In this document: one piece after another, positions 10,991-20,212 of the stretch
How positions within the stretch are numbered: the stretch's first letter is position 1
How the letters are laid out: every line of letters begins with the position of its first letter
Made by a program: the position numbers and the translations under genes
Assembly (NCBI GenBank): GCA_932521025.1
Contig: OW051472.1
Location: forward strand, 3,410,001-3,474,000
DNA length: 64,000 nt
Direction of reading: 5' to 3'
Source of the DNA: Oscheius onirici
Lineage: Eukaryota > Nematoda > Chromadorea > Rhabditida > Rhabditidae
The notes under the pieces: generated by a model
The model's input: only the letters and a program-made list of their open reading frames with translations
Database searches by the model: none
What the model was told of the DNA's origin: nothing

Positions 10991-12694
10991 ATGAGAAACA
11001 TAAAAGCACCGGAGACGACAAATAATCATTTGATGCGCCTGATGAATACAAATAAGGACCGGTCGAAACGCTACTGCTGCTATTACAAGTAAGTTTCTTT
11101 TTTCTGTCCTACGGCTATTTTCAGGGATAGAATGTATTCTTCTTGCTCTGCAATCTATAAGAAAATGGTCTTCAATCAAGTACAAATAGAAGTCGAGCAT
11201 AATCACCCGGCTGACGAAGAACTGAATATGGTACGACTGTTTCTGTATTCATGACTTTTCTAGGCTGAAACTGAAAAGACGATGCAGAGATTGACCGCTA
11301 GGAATTTCCCAAAAGCATCAGCAAAGGATATCATAGAAGATTCACAACGATGCCATGCGTCTGAAGTAGTCACACTACTGGGTTTGACAAACCATTTTTG
11401 TTCTTGAACTATTTTCAGGAAGCTATGAGAGTCAGAAAAAACGAATAATACGTGCACGAAACACGAAATCTGCGGACTTTGCTCTTCTTGACAATCCTAG
11501 TCCAATATTTTCCGGAGAAGCAACAAAAACAGCAGGTCTAAAACATAAGTTTTAAGATATTTTTCTAGAAGGAAAGCCTTTTCTCTTCAAAGAGATGGTA
11601 GAAAATGGAGAGAAGATAACTATTTACGCTCAGCTTCAGCAAACAGCTTAACGCTGCTTGAAGAAACACAAACTATTCTCATCGACGGCACGTTTAAGAC
11701 TGTTCCGAAACCGTATTCGTAAGTCAATTTTCTTACTTTTGGGCTCAGTAAGCAACTTCAGGTTGCAAAAAATGTCACAAGGCCTGTTGCGTACATTCTT
11801 TTGCAATCAAAAAGAGAATCTTCCTACTTACTTGCACTGAAGGAAATATTCGACGGAAGGAAAATCGAAGCAAAATACGCGATAACTGGTTGGTTTTTAC
11901 AAGCAAAAACACGTAGTTCCAGATATGGAGCCGGCATTACGAAATGCTATAAAAAATGTGCTTGCTTCCTGCCAAATACACACTTGCTACTTCCATCTCG
12001 ACTCTAAATGGCGCGACCATTTTGCGAAAGAAAAGGATTTAAGCGAGGCTATGAAACCAGGTATACAGCTTTTATGAGTTGTGAGTAACTTACATTAGTT
12101 TTTTTCATTTTTTCCAAAGAATCAACGCTGCCAAGCAGTTTCCTAGGTCGTTTATTAGAAGTTTTGCTTTTTAGAAATATCCAATTTTGCAGTGTTTTAT
12201 TCTTATCTTGAAAAATATTACATTAAAGGAACTGGAGTTCTTCCTCCCCGCTTTCCCCCGAGAGAAGGTGACTATACAAGGTAGCTCATCTGATGGCGTC
12301 CCAAGAACAACAAATTGTGTAGAGAGCTGGCATCAGCAACTCAACGTTCGTTTTATGTTTCTTCAATATATTATTATTTTTAAAAAATTACAGCACATCA
12401 GGATCCAAGGCTTTCGGTCTTGATAAAAAAAACTCATAGAAGAAGAGATGAAAACCTGTAAATACTCTCAAACACTAGCAACATCTCCGAACTTACAGGT
12501 ATTTTGATATTTTTTATAATTTACCTGCTGCGATACAGATCACTCCACGTCATAAATCAAACGAAGTCAGAAAAAATAACCTCATCGAAAGCGTCATCAG
12601 ATCGATAACGAGGAAAAACACAGCTAATCCGGACGACTACATGCCCGAGATAGAAGATATCAACAGTATTGCCAATCTACTTCGCTACTTCTAG
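10991..12694 (+). CDS. FLYWCH + MULE transposase-type gene, probably frame-damaged
   Basis: The first exons give a FLYWCH-like finger: YCCYYKDRMYSSCSAI, then about 25 residues later EHNHPAD. A MULE transposase core follows. It has LIDGTFKTVPKPYS (first Asp), PVAYILLQSKRESSYL, and AITDMEPALRNAIKNVL across an intron (second Asp), then ASCQIHTCYFHLDSKW. A C-terminal block follows with YSYLEKYYIKG and GVPRTTNCVESWHQQLN. These are the landmarks of Mutator-like transposases. Introns are short with TTTTCAG/TTCTAG acceptors. The last exon ends NSIANLLRYF at 12694, with AATAAA about 55 nt later. Near 12280 the frame of FPPREG must shift to join SSSDGVPRTTN, so either one base is wrong or the copy is broken. 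Being spliced and polyadenylated, it could be a domesticated gene. The enclosing inverted repeats argue for a resident element. Confidence 0.7.
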
Positions 12695-13311
12695 TGAATC
12701 TTAATCTGTCTTCTCATCAAAACACTTGTTGTTGGTTGCTTTCATGAAATAAAGCTGAAGTATACAGAACTATTCTCAACTTAATCTTCGCTGAACTTTT
12801 TGAAAATGCTAGGGTTTTCGTGTTCTTTTTTCCATAACTGTCCTCTCGCAATTTATGGGAACCATTTGTGTCAGAACTTTGCTAGAAAAATGCAGGAATT
12901 CTGGCAAATAACGGCAAAAAAGGCCGAAAATTTCAGCTCAGGAAATGGTAGGAATTATTCGTACGCAATTGCAGAAGGAAAGATGGGAAACGGTCAGGCG
13001 GAAAACGGCTCACGGCATGTTATGAGCGGCCCAACTTTTTCAAACGAGATCGAAATGGCGGGCTGCCTCCATTATTACCGTATACCTAGAAAGGAAGGAA
13101 ATTTAATTTGTATGTCTCTTGGTATTTCTCGTTCTCGTTCATTTTCAGTTAATTTGCTGTTCATAACCGACAAAAATGACCTAGAATCTTTCCTAATAGG
13201 CAAAAAGTACAGAAAATACAGAAGAGCGGTCTCATCAGCACAGTTTCGAGCTCATTCCACCCCTTGATTGGCCTGACCAGCCACTTCTCGAGTTTCCTTC
13301 CATTTGACAGC
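12695..13311. other. Spacer after the MULE-type gene
   Basis: It holds the AATAAA signal near 12748. A 155-codon open frame on the + strand (12800-13267) has no recognisable domain or splice context, and I do not treat it as a gene. Shortly before the foldback at 13312 there is a GGCCTGACCAGCCACTTCTC word. A near copy appears again just after that element, so the insertion may have split or duplicated an older repeat. Confidence 0.4.
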
Positions 13312-13705
13312 CTAGACCAGGCTTGTTGATTCTGGGTTGTTGCGCTGCGGCCAGGTTGGACTTCGCAGCGGGCTAAAAAAATTCATTTCGCTTTTTTTGT
13401 TTCCAAATACGTCCCCCGATTAGATTTAGTTTTGCCATCAGAAAAATTGGAAGAAAATCGAAAACTGACAATGAAAATAGAAGAAAACTGCTATTTTTAC
13501 CGAATTTCGTCAAAAATCCGCATTTTCTTCTATTTTTGTCGTCAGTTTTCGTTTTTCTTCCAATTTTTCTGATGGCAAAACTAAATCTAATCGGGGGACG
13601 TATTTGGAAACAAAAAAAATCAGAAAAAAATGCGAAATGAATTTTTTTAGCCCGCTGCAAAGTCCAACCTGGCCGCAGCGCAGGTTTTCAACAAGCCTGG
13701 CCTAC
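13312..13705. mobile_element. Foldback MITE, long near-perfect inverted arms
   Basis: The left arm (AGACCAGGCTTGTTGA, then GCGCTGCGGCCAGGTTGGAC and AGCGGGCTAAAAAAATTCAT) is repeated in reverse complement at the right end. The inner arms around CCAATTTTTCTGATGGC are also inverted. The element is almost one hairpin of about 390 bp. ACAGC flanks both sides (13307-13311 and 13706-13710), a possible 5-bp target duplication. No coding capacity. Class unknown. Confidence 0.85.
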
Positions 13706-14024
13706 ACAGCCCCTTTTCGAGTGCAATCCGTCTCGTAGGCCTAGCCAGCCACTTCTTGAGCATATTTCGATGAAAAACTGACTTTGACGGGTATTAAGAT
13801 TGATCCTAATTGTTATTTTTGTTGTTAGCGTAAAGAATATTGCAAGATACCCTTTTGTTTCTTTTCCGATAAAAATTTAGCCGTGGAGGATGTTGTATGG
13901 AAATTGAGGCTGTAATCGAAGGTGAAAAATCAACAAATTTTGAATTTTCCGCCGATTCTTCTTCCGCCGCCGAAAAAGGCGCGCAAAAAAGTTGGGCCAC
14001 CGTTTGCACTGTCTCACACGCCGT

Positions 14025-14136
14025 GGGCCGGAGGGAAATCGGGAGATTTAAATCGTCTGGCGCGAAATCACCGCAGATTGAAACCGTCCGGTTTGAAATC
14101 GTCCAGGTGGAAAGCGGCCTAGACCCGCATTTTTCC
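14025..14136 (-). repeat. Right copy of the inverted repeat flanking the MULE island
   Basis: Reverse-complement partner of 7732-7844. Just outside it (14165-14235) lies a very G/C-rich patch with GGCCGGCCCGGTTTTAC-like words, followed by a T run at about 14272-14288. The neighbouring 13890-14200 stretch has open frames but no motif I recognise. Confidence 0.7.
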
Positions 14137-14860
14137 TTTTCGTCGGATTTCTTCCCTGCACCCTTCTTTCCAGGGATAGCTAACCCGGCCGGCCCCGTTT
14201 GAAATTGGGCCCGGGCCGGCCCGGTTTTACTTGGCGGGACCAACGCTACCGCGGACAAAATTTAAAGCAAGTTTTTTTTTTTTTTTTTCCAATTTTTAGA
14301 TTTTTCTGTCCGGATTTCCGGTTTTTTTTTGCGTCTTTTCTTCCACTATAGTTAGATAGTAGCGAGGTGATCACATTGTTAACAAAAAAGTTCAGAAAAA
14401 CTCCGTTTGTCGTCATTTTAGGCGGCTGAAAACATAGCAAGTCATTTCACAGCGCTAAACGAAATTTTCATGATAAATGAAGCCGGAAGAAAAGCCTGAT
14501 AGTGCTCTCTACCTTTGCATAGAAAACTGGCAGATTTTACAGTCACAGGCCGGTGACAAATTTTCGATAGCGAAAAGTAAATTCCTTCTGCGTTCCTCCT
14601 GATTTCAGAGATCTGCTGAATGGAATTGTTATCGCTCTTTGTTCTTAAAAGATTGGAAGAAACCTGTCTCTTTGTTGCCCTTGAATTTGAGAAGATAGTC
14701 GTCGCTGCTCAACCTTCTCGTGCTTCGCTAGTTTTCAATGTTACAGGCGTAAAAACCTGTGGGCCACCTGTTGTTCTTTTCTGGTATACGCATTTTCCAC
14801 TATATACATGCAGTACCTCAGATTTGCGCTCTTTCCCTCTCTCATGTCCTTTTTTGAATA

Positions 14861-14959
14861 CCGTATTACCTCTAATTGAAGCACATGTGCTTCTATTTTT
14901 CAATCACCCATTTTGGGGGTGCTTCTATTAGAGGGGTACTTCAATTAGAGGTAATACGG
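14861..14959. mobile_element. 99-bp TA-flanked MITE
   Basis: The ends CCGTATTACCTCTAATTGAA and the matching reverse complement are perfect inverted copies. TA is present on both sides (14859-14860 and 14960-14961). Inside, a short palindrome GAAGCACATGTGCTTC is followed by GGGGGTGCTTCTATT. The same ends bound the 960-bp element at 40987-41946, so this is probably its internally deleted derivative. The TA flank suggests mobilisation by a Tc1/mariner-type transposase. Confidence 0.85.
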
Positions 14960-15143
14960 TAGATCGTTTAGTTCTTTTTTTCATTTTTCATAAGAAAATT
15001 AAAACTTGTAAGTATTGCGAAAAAAATTTATGTGGAAGTGTAGGCGAGATGGTAAGATCAGTCGGTCAAAGGCCAAGGTGTGTACAGAAAAGTTGGAGAC
15101 GTTTTACTCGTGGTAGGCGGGAGGCTGAAAGTTGATTGGTGAA

Positions 15144-15565
15144 TCAGAATTTGTTCAAGAAACCCACAGCCTGGTGTCCTTGAACGTAGACAGTGGTAGT
15201 GGTATGAGTGCTGACGGGCTCATGACACCAGAGCAAGTACCAGGCGTGGATAACTCCTGGAATGGATTATTTCGAATCTTATATTTCGAATCGAATCGAA
15301 TCTTGAAGAATTTCATAACTTTTTGACTGGTTCTCATAACAACTCAACGAAAATATAACATATAAGCCTTGCCTGCGTCTGTATTTATGCGACTTACCCG
15401 GAATGATTCCCAGAAAGGTGAGCAGGATGTTGATGAGAAGGTTGCAGTCACATCCAGAATTAAAGAGAACGGCCAACGGCTAAAAAAAATTGACTCTGTT
15501 TAACACGAATTAGTTATTTTTACCGGCAATATGATGGCCAGGAGCGAGAGGACGATTTTGCACAT
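15144..15565 (-). CDS. Pmp3/UPF0057-type membrane proteolipid, copy 2
   Basis: A 78-residue protein in three exons with the same intron positions as copy 1 at 7162-7522. It reads MCKIVLSLLAIILP, then PLAVLFNSGCDCNLLINI and LLTFLGIIPG. After an intron comes VIHAWYLLWCHEP, followed by a Thr/His-rich tail ending GFLNKF. It keeps both hydrophobic helices and the PLAV, GC, LTFLG-x-x-PG and IHAWY motifs of the Pmp3 family. FWIN of copy 1 is LLIN here. The last intron is about 140 nt, longer than most here, and contains a short repeated ATTCGAATC word. The shared gene structure shows that the two arose by local duplication; transposable elements now separate them. Confidence 0.9.
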
Positions 15566-16225
15566 TGAGGCGAGCTTCTACTGGAAATGACTTTAAATTT
15601 GAAGTAAGAAAAGAAAGGTTTGGGAACTCTTCGAGAAAAAGTGAAACTAGGAATGATAAACGGACGGAAGAAGAGTCTTTACCGATAGAGAAAGACGCTA
15701 ATCGATACATGGGAAAACAAGCGCCATATGTAGGTCGTAAAGGATGAAATGAACTGGTGAGTCAGACGAAATGTTTACACTTTCATAACTTTGAACTTTG
15801 CGTACAAAAAGTTCTTCCAATTTATTGAGAAATGATGTCACAACCACAGAGCCAAAAGGAATGAGTTGAAAGGAAGAAAACATGTATTCCGCGGTAAACT
15901 AATGTCAATGGTACGCGTTTTCTCCCTAGTTGTGAATATACTGTTCAAGAAAGAATCCAGACGCTTCTTGGCGTCTACGCTGTGGTTTTGTTGCCCACAT
16001 TATCAAGCTACAGCCTATTTATGGTAAACAAGCCAGGATTTGTCTTTACCGTCAGAAGGATTTGAGCACGCAAAAGTTCGTTAATGACACGAACTCTTGC
16101 ACTTCATGTGGTTGAATTAATGATTTTGGAGTATCACGTCTAAGAGTTCAAGAGAATAACCAGTTAAAAGTTTGTTTATCACAACGAACACCCGTACTCT
16201 CAAGTATTTCAATATAAATGGCCGA
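15566..16225. other. Intergenic between Pmp3 copy 2 and TRAPPC2
   Basis: No gene seen. It contains the 5' region of Pmp3 copy 2 (right neighbour of its ATG, - strand) and the 3' side of TRAPPC2. Short open frames on both strands have no splice structure or known motif. Confidence 0.4.
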
Positions 16226-16772
16226 TTAGACGAGATATTTTCTTCCATAAATCACAGATTTCTGCTCAAATGCTGGCGATTTTATCGGCGAGTTGATTTC
16301 ATAGAAGGGATTCATCGAATGCTTAATGTACGTCTCATACATCTCCTGAATTCACTATAATCTGCACATAAAATCTCGCTAACCTGGAAAAATTGCCGTA
16401 TTCCTTCGTCACAACGCTGTGTGTGGAGCATCAAGAACCGAATCCGGCTCGCTGAGACGAAAGCCGATACGTACCATTCGTTGAATTTGTCGACCATCTA
16501 TAAAAGAAGAAGAATATGTATTTATCATCGTCACTAACTTTTAGATACATCTGATTATTCGTCAAAATGTGTTCATCTACAATGTCCAGAGCTGCATGAG
16601 CGATAAATTGGTTCAAATGTCTGAAAATTTCAATCAATACCAAAAATAAGAAAAAAACTAACCTGTTTTCTGTTTCTCTTTTCTTCTTCTCGGCTACTGG
16701 GAAGTCCATTTCGAAGAGCGGCTGGTCATTGTGTCCAACTATTACAAAGTAGAATTCCTTCGGATTTGTCAT
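16226..16772 (-). CDS. TRAPPC2: TRAPPC2 / sedlin, TRAPP complex subunit 2
   Basis: Four exons encode about 141 residues, the usual size of sedlin. The first begins [20 protein letters not shown]. The second gives [17 protein letters not shown], the third [20 protein letters not shown] then LMLH. The last gives [20 protein letters not shown] and ends GRKYLV. These blocks match the sedlin longin-like fold along its whole length. The protein is a small subunit of the TRAPP tethering complex in ER-to-Golgi traffic. The ATG directly follows a TTTATTTTGCAG acceptor, so trans-splicing at the start codon is likely. It is transcribed divergently from ELP4, with about 380 nt between the two start codons. 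Confidence 0.95.
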
Positions 16773-17151
16773 CTGCAAAATAAAGTGAAAGACCAAATAA
16801 AATACTTCGAGAAAGAGAAAGGGAGAGAAACTGCGAACAAGGACGAGGCCAGTAGAGTGTTAAAGGTTTCGAACAAAACGTGCTCTACTTTTCTACTATT
16901 CAACTTCCTTTTCCATTGTTTTGACAGGAAGGCCGAAAGAAAGGCAATTTTGGAGATCTCGAGCAGAAAAAAGAAGGTATCAAATTTTAAACGACGTTGA
17001 TTTTTCCGTCTTTTTCCTTCAGTAGTTATGTAGAAGCTCAAATGTTTTCCACAGTTTCTTTTTCACTGCGTCTTCAAAGATTACGTCTTTTTTACCACAT
17101 TTTCCACTGCAAATGGTCAAATTTCAGGTACAAAATTAGCTGAGCAAGAGA
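16773..17151. promoter_or_regulatory. Shared divergent promoter region TRAPPC2 / ELP4
   Basis: The two start codons are 380 nt apart and point away from each other. Each is preceded by a T-rich acceptor: TTTTGCAG directly before the TRAPPC2 ATG, and AAATTTCAG about 25 nt before the ELP4 ATG. I see no clear TATA box. A bidirectional promoter is inferred from the layout only. Confidence 0.45.
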
Positions 17152-18281
17152 ATGAACTTTGGCGATACGGCTCAGATCAAAGGATGCACAGTAAAGGCGA
17201 GGTTTCTCGAATCGTCTAGCGGCAATTCTTCAATCGATAATATTCTCGGAGGTTTGAATCTTTACTTTTCTTTTATTGCAAGTTCATTAGGAGCGCTTCC
17301 AAGCTCGTGTATCACAATCTTGGACGAAACACGATCGAGAGTTTATGCAGACACGCTGACAAAATATTTTCTTTCTGAAGGTATCCTCTCCAATTTTGCC
17401 GTCTTGATTCTGCTTACAGGCTTGTACAATGATCACGACCTCTTCGTAGTTGATCCTTGCAGCTCCGTAGCCGACTTTTACAAGGGTCTACCAACAAAAA
17501 TCGAGGTACAGGAGACGACAAAAGAACCAACATCCGAGCGGGATAACATGAAGATTGCATGGCGATACGAATCTGCTCCAAAAGTCAATTCGGCCATTGG
17601 AGCGAAGAATCTTTACGACCTTGCCAAAACCTTGGAAGATTTCTCGTCGTTCCGAAGCCAACGACAAGCTTATTCCGAAAAAGACGGACCAAGTTATCTG
17701 ACACTGTTGAAGAATCTGGAAGAGCTGCTGAACACTGGTCCCTATACCAAATCAAAGTCGGCCAACAAGAAAAATCTGCTCCGGATCGTTATCAGAAATC
17801 TGGGCAGCTCGCTTTGGTCAGATTCTAAGAATTTGTCCGTATTTCTTGCCCATCTCCAGTATCTGACTAGAAAGTAAGCTCTTTTCCTTCCAATCACACT
17901 AGTGTTCAGTTCTTATTGCCTCGTGATGGCCACAACGTGCTCTAGCAGCCTCCAAAACAGTCTAATAACAGAACTGGAAGTCACAGCCGACTGCTTTTTT
18001 CGCCTCGTTGCCATGACGGAAGATGAGAAGAAAGTTCTACCGAGTTTAGACAAAGCTCATGGATACTTTTACATTGTAAGCTGTTGGTTCTTCTTTTATC
18101 GTATTTTCAGGTGAAACTGCCTCGTCTGACCTCCATAGCCACTCATTGTCCAAGCGCCGTTGATCTCATCTTCGAACTTCATCGTCGCAGCTTCGACGTC
18201 AAGATTCTCCACCTACCTCCAGCTCTCAGCGGACCCGAATCAACCCAGACCAAAACAGCCTGCAGTTCCATTGATTTTTAA
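17152..18281 (+). CDS. ELP4: Elongator complex protein 4 (ELP4)
   Basis: Elp4 belongs to the hexameric RecA-like Elp4-6 subassembly of Elongator, which modifies wobble uridines in tRNA. The model has five exons. SIDNILGG is followed after an intron by ALPSSCITILDETRSRVYAD and LTKYFLSEG, the family's start of the RecA-like core. Next come LYNDHDLFVVDP, MKIAWRYESAPK (the conserved MKIAWRY block) and NLLRIVIRNLGSSLW (the RI-x-I-x-NLGSPLW block). The C-terminal exons give ADCFFRLVAM and KAHGYFYI, then VKLPRLTSI and VKILHLPPALS (the family's RLHLPP block). The protein ends CSSIDF. The ATG lies behind an AAATTTCAG acceptor. The downstream gene MTG1 starts 127 nt after the stop, so the two may form an operon. 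Confidence 0.95.
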
Positions 18282-18407
18282 TTCCAAATTGTTAGTTTTG
18301 TTGTTGATACATAAAACTTCTAGCTCTTCTTGTGGAAACACCTCAAAAACTGTTGCGAACATAATCTACCTAAGTCGTTTCCATTGAGCTAATCCCTTTG
18401 GCTTCAG
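18282..18407 (+). promoter_or_regulatory. Operon-like intercistronic spacer ELP4-MTG1
   Basis: 126 nt between the ELP4 stop and the MTG1 ATG. It holds an ATAAAA-type polyadenylation candidate near 18311, then T-rich sequence and an acceptor TTTGGCTTCAG ending exactly at the ATG. Nematode operons typically show about 100 nt spacing, with 3'-end formation followed by SL2-type trans-splicing. The trans-splicing itself is inferred. Confidence 0.55.
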
Positions 18408-20065
18408 ATGTCACGTCTTGCCCGAATATTGCAGTCTGTGAGGAGGTTTTCCGACTTCAACATGGCTACAAATGATATTAGTCCAGGTTTGGTTTTCCTT
18501 TTACATGAAAGCTGGAAGTTTCAGGATCATTTCGAGAAGGTTTCTCATTGCCTTCATCGTTCGATTTTCGAGTCTGGTTTCCGATGCACATGTCCGTTCA
18601 GCTGAAGAAAATGGAAGGGAAATTGAGGACTGTTGATCTTATAGTTGAGGTTGGACCCTTTTATCTTACCAACATAGTCAAGAGCGGGTTTCACAGCTTT
18701 GTAGCCAATTTTAAGTCCTCTTTACTTTAAATCCTTCCATTTCGTGCCACTGACAGATAATTTCAGGTCCACGACTCCCGAATTCCGATCAGCGGTCGAA
18801 ATCCGCAGTTCTATAAGCAACTTTACGCCGTCCGACCGCATATTCTCGTGATGAACAAGATGGATCTGATCGACATGAAAAAGTACAAGCGGCCGATCGA
18901 AGAATACTATGCCGAACGAGGAGTAAGTAAAATAGTGTGGACGGATTGTAAACGACGGCTGGGACGAGCACTTACAGGTCTTTTGATCGTTGATTTTTTC
19001 AGCACCTATTTTTAGATCTGCGAGAAACAATGGTGGATATGCTGGTCAATGAGCCCCGGTTCAACAGGACGACCAAGACTGAATATCAAGTAAGCTATTT
19101 ATTTAAAAAAAACACCCATTTAGATAATGGTAGTGGGTATTCCAAACGTCGGAAAGTCTTCCCTGATCAATTCGCTCCGGTCCAACAATCTCGGAATCAA
19201 GAAAAGCGCCGTGGTGGAAGGAGCCCGCCCCGGAGTCACTATTCGAGTTCAAAACCGCGTAAGAATCATGGACAGACCGCCAATTTACATACTGGACACG
19301 CCGGGCGTCCTCTGTCCATCTCATAGAAACGTCGACGAGGTTCTTTTCTTCATTTTTAACAGTAGCCTGAATTGAGGCAATGAGAATAGCGCTGTGTGAT
19401 CTGATCCTTGAAAGTGCGACAAGTCCTCGACACGTAGCTGACTATCTTCTTTTTTGGCTAAACAAGTGAGTTTTCTCTCTCTCTGTCCTTTCTTCCAACA
19501 GAAAAACAAGCCGAAGACTTCTCGTTGTCAACATGCCTGGTTGATAAAAATTTCGCATTCTTTTGAGTAAATGAGCTTTATATACTAGCGCAGCCTAGAT
19601 TTGGTAATACATAGTTGCAGCAATGTTAGCCTTTCTTTTCTGATAGAAGACATGCTAGTCCCGTTTTCCTGGAGCGAATACCAGCAGTTTTGGTTCAATA
19701 TGACGAGCATACTTGTTTCAGCAAACGTGCTTTGCGATATCCGCCCTGCTTCCTGAACATTTCGTAAATTCAATTTTTAGGACCGGTGATTTTACCTATC
19801 TGAAACGACTCGAACTGGATGGACAGCCGATCGACGACATTGACAAACTGCTGCTAAAAATATGCGCTACCAAGGTTCGTCCAATCATTTGCATTTGCTA
19901 AAAATTATTTTTGAGGATTGGAGAGTGCGAAGATTGGTTGGAATTGAAGGCTATACGGATCGCTGGGATTTCGACAAAGCTGCCGCCGTCTTTATTAGAC
20001 TTTTCCGCGACGGAAAACTGACCGATTCGTGTCTGGACAAGGACCTTCTCCGCCCCTATTTGTAA
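18408..20065 (+). CDS. MTG1: Mitochondrial ribosome-associated GTPase 1 (MTG1/YlqF family)
   Basis: It has the circularly permuted GTPase order of the YlqF/MTG1 family. An N-terminal VWFPMHMSVQLKKM block (the WFPGHM block, here with M for G) and VHDSRIPISGRNP come first. G4 is NKMDLID, and G1 is GIPNVGKSSLINSLR. A region with GARPGVT supplies G2, and DTPGVL is G3. The C-terminal exons include DLILESATSPRHVADYLLFW and DKAAAVFIRLFRDGKL, and it ends LLRPYL. The N-terminus MSRLARILQSVRRFSDF is Arg/Ser-rich and acid-free, like a mitochondrial targeting peptide. The family assists mitochondrial large-subunit assembly. The ATG directly follows TTTGGCTTCAG, and the gene starts 127 nt after ELP4 ends, as expected for a downstream operon cistron. 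One intron (about 19467-19783) is longer than the rest. Confidence 0.93.
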
Positions 20066-20212
20066 TAAAAATTTATATTGAAACGCCTTCATTTCAGTCA
20101 CTTTGATCACACATGAGGAGACCGGATTGTAGAGAAATAAGGGAAAATACATAAGTTTAGAGAGGTAAAAAAATAGGAGAAGGGACAACGACTATAAATG
20201 CAAATTAATAGC

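Noticed and set aside
12800..13267. 155-codon open frame on the + strand
   Set aside because: No motif, no splice context, composition like the surrounding noncoding DNA, and it lies between mobile elements.
13897..14202. 101-codon frame on the + strand next to the right inverted repeat
   Set aside because: Spans the repeat itself and a G/C-rich patch; nothing else supports translation.
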